Positions 31,934-42,263 of a DNA stretch of 64,000 nt are shown in pieces. The notes beneath the pieces are model-generated. The model had not been told where the DNA came from. It worked only from the letters and a program-made list of their open reading frames with translations, and did no database searches. Both the position numbers and the translations under genes were made by a program. Positions within the stretch are counted from its first letter, which is position 1; every line of letters begins with the position of its first letter. Source of the DNA: Clostridia bacterium (GTDB lineage Bacteria > Bacillota > Clostridia > Christensenellales > Aristaeellaceae); the NCBI GenBank assembly GCA_017541205.1, contig JAFXZO010000038.1, positions 1 to 64,000 on the forward strand, in the 5' to 3' direction.

Positions 31934-33739
31934 TTAAATGAAGGGCCTGTCGGGCATGATGGCGTTGTATTGATCGATCAGGGCTTCCAACCCGGGAAAA
32001 TCGAAGGTCATCAAATCATTATCAAGGAAAGCCTCCCATTCCCATTCCGGGCCGGGGCGGGAATAATCGGTAAAGGTGAAGCGCCCGTTTTCCACCTTCG
32101 CCATCCAGGTCTGCGCGTCGGTGCAGTCCGTCAGCGCCCATTTGTCCTCCAGGAATTCAAAGGTCATCCAGATATGGTTTTCCAGGGGGACCGTATCCCA
32201 ATCGAGAGGGCCGTCGGGCATTTTCATGTAGTAATCCACTAAAATGGCGGACCCGTCATGGTAGGTTTCCAGATAGCAGTGCTGCGGGAATGCGTCCCGG
32301 ACGAATTCCTTATCCTCCATGTAAATGCGCAGGAAGGAAAGCCCCGCATCGTCCATGATGAATTCCAGCGTCCGGAAATCGTCGTCGGTCCAATCGTATT
32401 GATACCGGGGATCGTAATAATCCTCCGGTTCCCCGATGTCGGAAAAAGCGTCCGGGGCGGCGGTGCAGAGGATATCCGTATCCGCCAGCACCAGCCAATC
32501 CCCGTTCGGCTTTTTGCCGACCAGCCACGCCAGCGTCGAATAAACATCATCTTCCGAAAGCGGCGCGGGCAGACCTTGCAGTACTTCATTCAGGTGTGTC
32601 GTGTAGCCGTCCCGATAATCGTAGGAAGGGAAGCCGCAGGGGACAAATAAGCCATCCCTGCCGAAAGCCAGATCCTCCCGGCGGAACCAGCCCATCCCGC
32701 CGTGTTCCTCGCCGCAGATCTGCAGCAGCACCCAATCGCCTTGTTCTTCTTTGATTTGCCCGAACAGCCGGGCATAGCAGAAGGCGGCCGCGTCCCCGTC
32801 CGGAGCGTCCCGCATCTCCGCGCCGTTGACAGCGACGCAGGCCCAGCCCGCAGCGTCAATGGCGGCCACCACCCCGCTATTCGTCAGAGGAACGGCGGAC
32901 AAATCCATTTCCGTCAGGGACAGAGGAAAAGCAGGCACACCAGGATAAAGCTGGTTGCTGCTTTCACAGGAAACTCCATCCCCCGCATCCCACACCAAAC
33001 CGTCATCAAAGTTCCAAATGCCACATTCTGTGTTGATTCCATCAATGCCCGGTGAATCCCCGCCGCAGTATACGTATACCAAGCCGTCATCTACCATCAG
33101 TTCCAGTTCATCCCCATCGGAATGAATTTCATTGAGGGAAAAATGTATCTCCTGCGCGGGAGAGGAAAGCACGGTTTCATACGCCTGCCCGTTCCAGTAA
33201 GCGATGCAGATGCGCTGCTTCCCTTCCCCGTTCACGGCGACGCCGATGAGCTTATCCGAAAAAGCCCCTAAGCTCTCCCAGTGTTCGTCGTTCTCCAACA
33301 TGAATTCCGCCATCCAGGGTATTTTTTCCACGTCGATCCAAGTATCCAAAGCGCGGGCAGCTTCCTCCTGGGTCAGCGCTTCGATCCTTTCGGCGGTCAG
33401 GGTTGACAGAGGCACCGGAACCAGATCAATTTCGTCATAGCAGATTTCTTCCCCCGCCAACAGGGGATTTAGCAGGATGTGCAGCGTTTTCTGCGCCAGC
33501 TTGCCGTCCTCCACTCGGTACAGGCCCACGCGCACATGCCTCGCCAGTTCGCCGTTCCAATTGCCGGAACCGTAATGCGAAGCGAAACTCACCTGCCATT
33601 CCGGGTAGTCCTGCGCCACGTGAGAAAGCACCAGCGCCTTGTGATCCTCAGAGACCGCGGCACGCGCCGCTGATACCGGTGCGCACAAAAGAATCAGCGC
33701 CGCCATCAGCGCCGCGGCAAAGAATCGTCTACATTTCAT
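31934..33739 (-). CDS. Large secreted protein of unknown function
   Basis: A 601-residue protein with a signal peptide (CRRFFAAALMAALILLCAPVS, about residues 3-28). The body is acidic and rich in Trp and Tyr with no family I recognise; a segment near residues 310-370 (VAVNGAEMRDAPDGDAAAF, WVLLQICGEEHGGMGWFRRED) resembles an SH3-like fold. It is exported and probably held at the wall. GGAGGAAGAAGCG precedes the ATG. Confidence 0.7.
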   Translation of the reverse strand: MKCRRFFAAALMAALILLCAPVSAARAAVSEDHKALVLSHVAQDYPEWQVSFASHYGSGNWNGELARHVRVGLYRVEDGKLAQKTLHILLNPLLAGEEICYDEIDLVPVPLSTLTAERIEALTQEEAARALDTWIDVEKIPWMAEFMLENDEHWESLGAFSDKLIGVAVNGEGKQRICIAYWNGQAYETVLSSPAQEIHFSLNEIHSDGDELELMVDDGLVYVYCGGDSPGIDGINTECGIWNFDDGLVWDAGDGVSCESSNQLYPGVPAFPLSLTEMDLSAVPLTNSGVVAAIDAAGWACVAVNGAEMRDAPDGDAAAFCYARLFGQIKEEQGDWVLLQICGEEHGGMGWFRREDLAFGRDGLFVPCGFPSYDYRDGYTTHLNEVLQGLPAPLSEDDVYSTLAWLVGKKPNGDWLVLADTDILCTAAPDAFSDIGEPEDYYDPRYQYDWTDDDFRTLEFIMDDAGLSFLRIYMEDKEFVRDAFPQHCYLETYHDGSAILVDYYMKMPDGPLDWDTVPLENHIWMTFEFLEDKWALTDCTDAQTWMAKVENGRFTFTDYSRPGPEWEWEAFLDNDLMTFDFPGLEALIDQYNAIMPDRPFI

Positions 33740-33834
33740 CGCTTCTTCCTCCGTTTCCAGCTTATGGTTTCAAGAATCAAACGATCTGTCGCGCCGATTT
33801 TATCCCCGGCGAATGACCGAGCGCCCTTCCCGAT

Positions 33835-33885
33835 CAAAAACCCCCTCTCCGGCTTGCTTACGGATACCCGCAGCCCGGAGAGGGG
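33835..33885 (-). terminator. Terminator of 33.9 kb gene
   Basis: Arms CCCCTCTCCGG (33842-33852) and CCGGAGAGGGG (33875-33885) pair exactly; on the minus strand the stem is followed by GTTTTTG. Confidence 0.8.
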
Positions 33886-33899
33886 ATGTCCTCAACCGA

Positions 33900-34457
33900 T
33901 CAGAACATGAGCATGGAGGTCTGTTCGATCGCGCCGACGTCAAATTCGATGTCGTACTCATTCAGGGCGTTGGCCGCGCCGGAATAATACTGGTCGAACT
34001 GGCCGGCGGTTTCTGCGCTGTATTCCAGCACGGTCACCGCCACGGCTTTCAGATGCAGGATGTACCAGCCGCTGTCACCCTTCACCAGCAGCGTGCCGGT
34101 CGCGCCTTCCTTGGCCAGGTTCAGGGCGTTCTGGCCCTGGGTCAGCCGCACGAACACCTTGCCGTTTTCATACTTCCATTCGCTGATGGAGCTCAGGCCC
34201 ACGGAGCCGTCCGCGTTGATGGACATGATCTGGGCGATGCCGGTGCCTGTTTTGGCCTGATAGCCTTCGGCCTTGGCTTCGTCCGCGGAGGAAAGCAGGG
34301 AGCTCTTGGCCATCAGCACTTCTTCGGCAGCGGCGAGCGCGTCGCCGGAGAGCACGGTCTTGGTGGCGGAAGCGGTGGTGTAGGCATCCACCGTTTCGGC
34401 GGCGGCCACGCCGCACAGCAGCATCGCGGCAAGCAGCAGAGCAAACAGTTTCTTCAT
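33900..34457 (-). CDS. Exported flavin split-barrel-like protein
   Basis: A 185-residue protein with a signal peptide (KKLFALLLAAMLLCGVAAA). The central part, GIAQIMSINADGSVGLSSISEW followed by YENGKVFVRLTQGQNALNLAKEG and WYILHLKAV, resembles the pyridoxamine 5'-phosphate oxidase-like split barrel that binds FMN or heme. An exported form is unusual. The ATG at 34457 follows AAAGGAGGCTGAATCATCC. Strong promoter at 34513-34541. Confidence 0.65.
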   Translation of the reverse strand: MKKLFALLLAAMLLCGVAAAETVDAYTTASATKTVLSGDALAAAEEVLMAKSSLLSSADEAKAEGYQAKTGTGIAQIMSINADGSVGLSSISEWKYENGKVFVRLTQGQNALNLAKEGATGTLLVKGDSGWYILHLKAVAVTVLEYSAETAGQFDQYYSGAANALNEYDIEFDVGAIEQTSMLMF

Positions 34458-34512
34458 GGATGATTCAGCCTCCTTTTGTATGATCAGGGGTTCTCCCATT
34501 TGCGACGGCTTT

Positions 34513-34541
34513 ATTATACCGCATGGCAAAACGGCAGTCAA
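34513..34541 (-). promoter_or_regulatory. Promoter of 33.9 kb gene
   Basis: On the minus strand TTGACT and TATAAT are 17 bases apart. Confidence 0.75.
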
Positions 34542-34579
34542 TCTTTTCCCTACTTTTTTAGTGGGTGATTCTTTCCCGA

Positions 34580-34798
34580 TCATCCGCGCACGAAAGGCGC
34601 GCTGTATTCGGCATTGATTTCCCGAAGCTCTTTCAGGCCGTCGATATAGGGCTGGTAAATGCTCTCCGTTCTTCCGCCGCCCCGGTTATCGCAGCCGGAG
34701 CAGAATTCGCAGTCGATCCCGCAGCTGCCCCAAAGGGCCTGCTGAACGATCCGGATCCGCTCTTCTCTGGTGGTATCCTTAATCAAAAGGGATTTCAT
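34580..34798 (-). CDS. Small Cys-containing protein
   Basis: A 72-residue protein starting MKSLLIKDTTREERIRIVQQAL, with CGIDCEFCSGCDN in the middle and IYQPYIDGLKELREIN near the end. I believe this is a known small family in Clostridia without function. Four Cys in 12 residues suggest metal binding. GGGAGGGAAACAATGCG precedes the ATG at 34798. It lies behind a truncated GNAT gene. Confidence 0.65.
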   Translation of the reverse strand: MKSLLIKDTTREERIRIVQQALWGSCGIDCEFCSGCDNRGGGRTESIYQPYIDGLKELREINAEYSAPFVRG

Positions 34799-34857
34799 CG
34801 CATTGTTTCCCTCCCGCATCCCGGAGATTTGGAAGCAGCGGCCTGCGCCCATGCTCC

Positions 34858-35190
34858 CTACAGCTTATACTGCATAAAATTCCCGTTTTTTATGAATCCA
34901 AAATCTGAATACAGCGCTGCGCCCATATCCGACGCCGTAATCTGCACTGTGCCGCAGCCATAGGCTTTCGCTTCGTCCACAACGCGGCGGAGCAGCTCCC
35001 GTGCGATCCCCCGCCTTCTGTAAGCCGGGCCGGTAAATATGCTGGACAGCAGGCCGATCCTTCCGTTCGGGCAGCCGAAATACGGCGGCTTTTCCATAAA
35101 GGACATGCCGCTGGTGCCGACGGTCGCGTTTTCATCCAGCGCAAGCCAGGAGACAAATGTCCCGTCGGCCAAATGCCGCGCGCGCTTCAT
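34858..35190 (-). pseudogene. N-terminally truncated GNAT acetyltransferase
   Basis: 110 codons with the C-terminal two thirds of a GNAT enzyme: GTFVSWLALDENATVGTSGM, the acetyl-CoA loop YRRRGIARELLRRVVDEAKA and GCGTVQITASDMGAALYSDFGF. Full members have about 150-160 residues; the first strands and helices are missing. It overlaps the stop of the gene before it by four bases (ATGA). It may still make protein, but it looks like decay after the deletion that also hit the upstream gene. Confidence 0.6.
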
Positions 35191-35612
35191 GCCTGTTTCC
35201 CGATCAGCGCCCGCACCTCGTCCAGCGTCGGCGGATGAAGCGGCAGCGGGAACCGGGAAATAGCGATTGCGGAACAGGCGCCGGCAAAGCGCACCAGCCC
35301 CGCGATCACCACATAATCCATAACGCCCGGGTCACCGTCCATGAAGTGGAGCGGGCTTATATCCACCTGCTTTTCCGCGTAAAACGCTTTCAGCATGGGG
35401 GCCACCTCCGTGCCGATCCAGGTGCCGTCCATCCGGACGGAAACGCCCAGGGAAGACAGCACCATGGCTGCCGTGCCCGTTTCGCCGCCGGGCAGGAAGT
35501 ATTGCTCCCGGATCTCCGCGTACTCGTCCGGCTTGAGAAAGCCGTCCTTCAGCAGAAAAGAATGGGTGCCCAACACCTGCCCGAAAAGGTAAACCTCTGC
35601 CTGCGGCTTCAT
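35187..35612 (-). pseudogene. Internally deleted PfkB sugar kinase
   Basis: 141 codons. The first part, VYLFGQVLGTHSFLL then LPGGETGTAAMVLSSLGV, is the N-terminus of a PfkB-family carbohydrate kinase. After DYVVIAGLV it jumps to RFAGACSAIAISRFPLPLH and PPTLDEVRALIG, which is the C-terminal end of the same family. About 150 residues, including the catalytic Asp and ATP-binding region, are absent, in frame. AAGGAGGACCGGCC precedes the ATG, so it may still be translated, but it cannot be an active kinase. Confidence 0.75.
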
Positions 35613-35674
35613 GGCCGGTCCTCCTTACGCGTCGTACTGCCTTCCGGGAGCGCTGCGGGATCGCCCGGCTCTGC

Positions 35675-38600
35675 TCATGCCAGCCTTTTTACGATCGTCA
35701 GCACGTTCTGCCCATCCCTGTATTCATACCGCACGTCGTCCATGCTCTTTTTCACCATAAAGATGCCCAGGCCGCCGATCTGCCTTTCCTCGGCGGAAAG
35801 GGTCACGTCCGGGTCGGGCTTGGCCAGGGGATCATAAGGGATGCCGCCGTCGATGAAGGTGATCGCTACGGAGCGGTTTTCTTCGTCCGGCTGTACGCGG
35901 ATGGTGGCGCTGCCCTGGCCGGGAGCATAAGCGTAGTGCGCGATATTGACGAACACCTCCTCCACCGCCACGTCGATCTGCATTTGGGCTTTCATGGAAC
36001 AGTCCGCCTTCTCCAGTTCAGCGTCCACAAACGCAAGCACCCGGTCCAGGTTTTCCACGGCTGCAAGGATGGTCAGTCCGTCCATTTTCTTTTCCTCCGA
36101 TCCCTTATACAGCAGCCCCAGCATGGTAATATCGTCAAACTGCGGGGCGTCGCCCACAAAGGCGTCGATGTGCCTGTGAACGGTTTGCAGCAGCGTATGC
36201 GGGTCGGCGTCCCGGTTTTCGTTCAGCGCTGCCAGCAGGCGGTCGTTGCCAAAGAGTTCGTTGTGCGCGTCGGTGGCTTCCGTCACGCCGTCGGTGTACA
36301 CAAACAGGATGTCCCCCGGATGCATCTCAAATTCGTGCTCCCGAAAGCGCATGCCCTCCATGGTGGCCACGGCGGGAGAATGGCGGTAAATGACCAGCTC
36401 ATACTGCCCGTCCGCCCTGCGGATCGCCGGATGCTCATGCCCCGCGTTGGCGGCCATGCCCTTGCCGGTCTTAAGATCCAGAATCGCGAACCACACGGTC
36501 ACAAACAGCTCCGCCTCGTTGCCCTGGCAAAGCTGCTCGTTGACATACTGCAATATCTCGGCAGGGCCGCCGCCCATCTGCGCGCGGTTCTTGATGAGCG
36601 TCTTGGCGATCACCATGAACAGCGCGGCAGGCACGCCCTTGCCGGACACGTCGGCCATGACCAGGCCCAGATGGTCCTGGTCGATGAGGAAGAAATCGTA
36701 GAAATCGCCGCCCACCTCTTTGGCCGGGTTCATGGAAGCGGAAAGCGAAAACGCCTGTCCTGCGGAAAATTCCTCAAAATTCCGGGGCAGCATACTGGCC
36801 TGGATGGTGGCGGCGGCGGACAATTCGCCCGCAATGCGCTGCTCCTTGGCCGTGACCTCCTTCAGATCGGAGATATACTTTTGCAGCGAATCGGTCATCA
36901 GGTTGAAGGAATCAGCCAGACTGCCGATCTCGTCGTCCGTTTTTACCTCCGTGCGGCTGTCCAGGTTCCCGCCGCTGATGCTGCGCACGTCGGCCTCCAA
37001 TTTTTTCAGCGGATCGGAAATCTTCTTGGAGGAGCGCCCGGTAAACAGCGTGACGAGCAGCAGGATCACGGCGCTCAGGAGCAGGCAGCTTTGGATCACG
37101 TTCATGATCCCTTTCGCCACGGTCGATACGACGTTTTCCGTATTCCGATCAATGTTTTCCCGAATCGTTACGGCGGGTTGGATCACGGAGGAAACGGGCG
37201 TCTGGATGCAGATCGTCCAATCGGTGGAATCAATGGTCGCAAAGGCGATATAATCTGCGTTTTCCCCTTCGCCCACGCTGACCACGCCGTTTTTCCTCTG
37301 CAGGATCTCCTGCCCCGCCTGCTGCAGCGCAAGGTTCCTCCCCGCGTCAAAAATACTGCCCATATTGCTCGCCAGCGGATCGACGCCCTTCCCGGCGATA
37401 TAATTCCCCGAGCGGTCGATCAGGGTCGCCACGCTGGGGTCCACGATGCCGTCGTTGACCATGGACGCGTTCAATTCATCCATTAAAATATCGATCGCCA
37501 CGCAGCCCGCGAAGCGGCCGTCCGCATAATGAAAGGGCGCGACGCAGCTGATGGTCAGGCCCCGGCCGTAGCCGTCCTGATAGGGCTCGGTAAAGAAGCA
37601 GGTCTGCTCCGTTCGGGCCCTCGTATACCAGCCGGAAGAACGGTATTCATAATAATCGAGGGTCACGGCGCTGTCGGAATAGGGATCGTAGCTGACCATC
37701 AGCCCGCTTTCCGTGCTCAGGTAAATCGTGGCGATGTTGTCGTTGTTGCGGACGATAGGCACAAACACATCTTCCATGTTGCCAAGCAATTTGCTTTCAT
37801 CCAGCAGCGCCTCATAGGGCGTATCCGGAGAGGCCAACGTGCGCTGCATCGCCCAAATGCCGCCGTTTTCAGCGGCAGGCAGCGGCACTTCCCGATCCGG
37901 GTAGTTTTCCGCGTCGCGGTACAGGGCGTCCGCAAAGGAGGCGGCATACAGGGCGGAATCCGAATAGGCGGACAGCTTTTGCTCCGCCAGCAGCGCCTTG
38001 TCCGTCGCCTGGCTCTGAATGCTCTCTTCCAGCTTTTGCATCATGGCCTCGCTGCTGATGGAGGAGGCGGTTTCGCCCAGCGTTTGGGAGTTGGACACGG
38101 CGTCCGCGCGGATCAGGTAAATTGCGGATAAAAAAGTAACGGTGGATAAGATCAGCGTGAACATGGCAAAGGTGAGCGTGGATAAGATCATCTTGCGGGC
38201 AACGGAGGTTCGCTGCACCGTTTCGCCTTTTTCGTTCACTTCGGTCGTTTCCCGAAGGTCACCGTATCCCATTTTCACCATCACGGTATCATCGACCATG
38301 AGGGTGGCGATGATCAGAAGGATCCCGCCCGCGATCTGGAAAACGGTGGCGGGCGTGTATTCCACGTTCATGATGCGGCACAGGATGGGATTGGCAAGCA
38401 GCGTAATGATGATTTCAGCGGAGAAGATCAGCGACGCTTTCAATGCCGATACGTATTTTTGGGCCGAGATCTGGACGATGCCGTAAACGGCGCGGATGCA
38501 CACACCGATGAACAGGGCGCTGACCCAGAAGCTGGCTTCGGTGGGCAAAGTCAGCGTTCGGCCCGTCAGCGCGTTTTCGATCAGCCAGCCGATCAAGGCA

Positions 38601-39175
38601 AACACAGCCGCAAAGATCATCTGCGAAAGGGTCAGCTGCGTGGAATCCTCCGTTTCGCCCAGGATGGAAACGCTGACCACATAAGCGGCAAAGAAAATAT
38701 CCGCCAGGATCAGGTACGCCACGTTCGCCGAGGAGAAGAGCATATCCGTATCCGCGCCGAACATGAGCAGCAGCGCGATAATGGCGATCACCGTGGCGAT
38801 GCCGGAAAAGAAATTGACCTTCCTGCGCATCAGCAGCAGCATGGGCGTGATGAACACGAAATAAAGGCTGACCACGCTGGAGGTGATCACCGCGTCCATG
38901 TGCTGGGACCCCAGCAGCAGGAAGAAATTGAATCCTGTCAGCTCCAGGGCAAACAGGATGCCCTTCATCAACGTTTTCTTCGGAATGGAAAACAGCTTCT
39001 TGAACCGTACGCAGCCCAGGATCAGCAGGCCGATCACATTCGTGACGCAGACGAAGGAGAACGTGGACACCGTATCCGGCACATTCCGCAGGAAAACATA
39101 CTGGATCGCCGCGAGAACGGTAATCAAAATCAGGCCCAGGGTGGCGGTGCCTTGCTTTTGCAGCTTCATGCTCAT
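35675..39175 (-). CDS. DMT transporter-sensor-SpoIIE phosphatase-kinase fusion
   Basis: A 1166-residue protein joining parts that are usually separate. Residues about 1-300: ten membrane segments of an EamA/DMT-type transporter. About 325-350 and 690-710: two more membrane helices enclosing a roughly 330-residue extracellular dCache-like sensor (SGWYTRARTE, AFATIDSTDWTICIQTP). About 715-770: HAMP. About 800-1020: PP2C/SpoIIE phosphatase (KEVGGDFYDFF, MADVSGKGVPAALFM, YTDGVTEATDA, FDDITML). About 1035-1166: RsbW-like ATPase (VAVEEVFVNIAHYAY, FIDGGIPYDP, GGLGIFMVKK). All key residues are kept. Overlaps the DUF2156 gene by four bases; STAS protein is in the same operon. Confidence 0.85.
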   Translation of the reverse strand: MSMKLQKQGTATLGLILITVLAAIQYVFLRNVPDTVSTFSFVCVTNVIGLLILGCVRFKKLFSIPKKTLMKGILFALELTGFNFFLLLGSQHMDAVITSSVVSLYFVFITPMLLLMRRKVNFFSGIATVIAIIALLLMFGADTDMLFSSANVAYLILADIFFAAYVVSVSILGETEDSTQLTLSQMIFAAVFALIGWLIENALTGRTLTLPTEASFWVSALFIGVCIRAVYGIVQISAQKYVSALKASLIFSAEIIITLLANPILCRIMNVEYTPATVFQIAGGILLIIATLMVDDTVMVKMGYGDLRETTEVNEKGETVQRTSVARKMILSTLTFAMFTLILSTVTFLSAIYLIRADAVSNSQTLGETASSISSEAMMQKLEESIQSQATDKALLAEQKLSAYSDSALYAASFADALYRDAENYPDREVPLPAAENGGIWAMQRTLASPDTPYEALLDESKLLGNMEDVFVPIVRNNDNIATIYLSTESGLMVSYDPYSDSAVTLDYYEYRSSGWYTRARTEQTCFFTEPYQDGYGRGLTISCVAPFHYADGRFAGCVAIDILMDELNASMVNDGIVDPSVATLIDRSGNYIAGKGVDPLASNMGSIFDAGRNLALQQAGQEILQRKNGVVSVGEGENADYIAFATIDSTDWTICIQTPVSSVIQPAVTIRENIDRNTENVVSTVAKGIMNVIQSCLLLSAVILLLVTLFTGRSSKKISDPLKKLEADVRSISGGNLDSRTEVKTDDEIGSLADSFNLMTDSLQKYISDLKEVTAKEQRIAGELSAAATIQASMLPRNFEEFSAGQAFSLSASMNPAKEVGGDFYDFFLIDQDHLGLVMADVSGKGVPAALFMVIAKTLIKNRAQMGGGPAEILQYVNEQLCQGNEAELFVTVWFAILDLKTGKGMAANAGHEHPAIRRADGQYELVIYRHSPAVATMEGMRFREHEFEMHPGDILFVYTDGVTEATDAHNELFGNDRLLAALNENRDADPHTLLQTVHRHIDAFVGDAPQFDDITMLGLLYKGSEEKKMDGLTILAAVENLDRVLAFVDAELEKADCSMKAQMQIDVAVEEVFVNIAHYAYAPGQGSATIRVQPDEENRSVAITFIDGGIPYDPLAKPDPDVTLSAEERQIGGLGIFMVKKSMDDVRYEYRDGQNVLTIVKRLA

Positions 39176-40092
39176 TTCCTTTCCGTAACGATCAATTTAC
39201 GCAGCAGTCGATCGGGCTTATAGGCCATTTTAAGCGCCCGCAGTCCGGGAAGGCCCAAATCTTCCTCCATGTTGACATATCGGCAGCCCGCGGCGCACTG
39301 CTTTGTCGATTCCTGCCTGAGCACCTTATAGCAATGCGGGATGCCGCGATCCGCCTTTTCCACGATCACGTCATAGGTATCGCCCAGCGGGGTGCCGTAG
39401 CAGAAGCCGCAAACCGCCCCGTCGATGCGCAGGATAACGCCGGAAAGACGCAGCGTATCAAAGTGCGCGATTTGAAAGTCGATCATCCGGGCGTCCCGCA
39501 TGAGCGTGTCCGCGTCATGGGTTTCCAGGTTTTCCCGCAGCCATTTGCGCTCATATTGGAGGCAGCTTTCAAAGTCCTCGGGCCGGATGCGCTCAACGCT
39601 CGCCCGCTGTCCATACTGGTTCCAAAAGGTATGGACCTCCTGCCGCCTTTTGCGCAGCTCCCCGCCCGGAAAAGCCGCCATCCTGTCCGCCCGGTATTGG
39701 TATTCCGCCAGATCGCGTTCTTCCTGGAACGCAAACCGATCCGGAAAGGCGTCCTTCACCAGGCCGGCCTGCTTTTCCGTGAGCGTGATAAACTTTGCCC
39801 GCTTTCCATGTGCGGCGGCGTCCTCCAGGATCCGCCGATAGGCCTGCGCAATGCCGCTGCTTCCCAGCGGGGCCAGGTACACCCGATAGGCTTCATCGCA
39901 CAGGCGGCTGCGCAGGGTATAGAGAAAACCGCCCTGGATACATACGCTGTCCCCGTATTTTTCCGCCAGGGAAATCATGCTGACCGGCGAATGCTGGCAG
40001 CTGCCCTCGCCGTACGCGGCGGTATAGGGAAAAATTCTGTCATAGTCCGCGAAGGTGACAGGCTCAAAGGCCAAAGCGCTTTTTTCAGGCAT
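39172..40092 (-). CDS. DUF2156 (lysyl-PG synthase C-domain-like) protein
   Basis: A 306-residue protein of the DUF2156 group, related to the GNAT-like C-terminal domain of phosphatidylglycerol lysyltransferase: FEPVTFADYDRIFPY at the start, YRADRMAAFPGGELRKRRQEVHTF in the middle, and YVNMEEDLGLPGLRALKMAYKPDRL at the end. No membrane segments. Possibly an aminoacyl or acyl transferase. It sits between the STAS gene and the giant phosphatase fusion and overlaps the latter by four bases, so it is an integral part of that operon. Confidence 0.8.
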   Translation of the reverse strand: MPEKSALAFEPVTFADYDRIFPYTAAYGEGSCQHSPVSMISLAEKYGDSVCIQGGFLYTLRSRLCDEAYRVYLAPLGSSGIAQAYRRILEDAAAHGKRAKFITLTEKQAGLVKDAFPDRFAFQEERDLAEYQYRADRMAAFPGGELRKRRQEVHTFWNQYGQRASVERIRPEDFESCLQYERKWLRENLETHDADTLMRDARMIDFQIAHFDTLRLSGVILRIDGAVCGFCYGTPLGDTYDVIVEKADRGIPHCYKVLRQESTKQCAAGCRYVNMEEDLGLPGLRALKMAYKPDRLLRKLIVTERK

Positions 40093-40105
40093 GTCGGCCT
40101 CTTCC

Positions 40106-40405
40106 TCAGTTTTCGATATTCAGGATATCCACAAAGCCTGTGACCTCAAAGATTTCCATGATTTCCGGCTTCACATTGCGGATCGTCAGTTTGCCCTGCC
40201 TGTTCATCGCCTTCTGGGCGGCGAGCAGCACCCGCAGCCCGGCGGATGAAATATAATCCAGGCCGGCCAGGTCGAAAACCAGCTCCGTGACGCCGTTCAC
40301 GGCGGCGCCCAGCTCGCCCTCCAGCTGGGGCGAGGTGACGGTATCCAGCCGCCCTTCCAGCGCGATGGACAGGGTATTCCCTTCCTGCTTTTTGATAATG
40401 TTCAT
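40106..40405 (-). CDS. STAS-domain anti-sigma factor antagonist
   Basis: A 99-residue RsbV/SpoIIAA-type protein: LSIALEGRLDTVTSPQLEGEL and LVFDLAGLDYISSAGLRVLL, with the phosphorylatable Ser in the YISSAG motif. In partner switching the ATPase phosphorylates this Ser and the PP2C removes it; here both enzymes are fused in one protein two genes downstream. GAAAGGAGCACAGT precedes the ATG. The target sigma factor or other output is not in the window. Confidence 0.92.
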   Translation of the reverse strand: MNIIKKQEGNTLSIALEGRLDTVTSPQLEGELGAAVNGVTELVFDLAGLDYISSAGLRVLLAAQKAMNRQGKLTIRNVKPEIMEIFEVTGFVDILNIEN

Positions 40406-40542
40406 ACTGTGCTCCTTTCGTGATGTGCTTTCCGTGTTTTAAGGATCTTTGTCCGCTGCCGCCGGTCCAAGCGCGGCGCTTCGTTCGGCTCGGCTTGGGA
40501 GACCGCTTTCTGTCGCTCCCCGTGTCTTTGGTTCCGTGATTT

Positions 40543-40571
40543 ATTATAGCATACGCGCTCTGATTATTCAA
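40543..40571 (-). promoter_or_regulatory. Promoter of STAS operon
   Basis: On the minus strand TTGAAT and TATAAT are 17 bases apart, about 138 bases before the STAS start. Confidence 0.7.
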
Positions 40572-40670
40572 ACTGCAAATCGCAGGCGCGATGAAAACAT
40601 CATTGCGCAATAGAAACGCTGCCGCAGGAAGAAGAAAACCGCGGCAGCGATGTTTATGCGGGACGGATGC

Positions 40671-42263
<1,593 letters not shown>

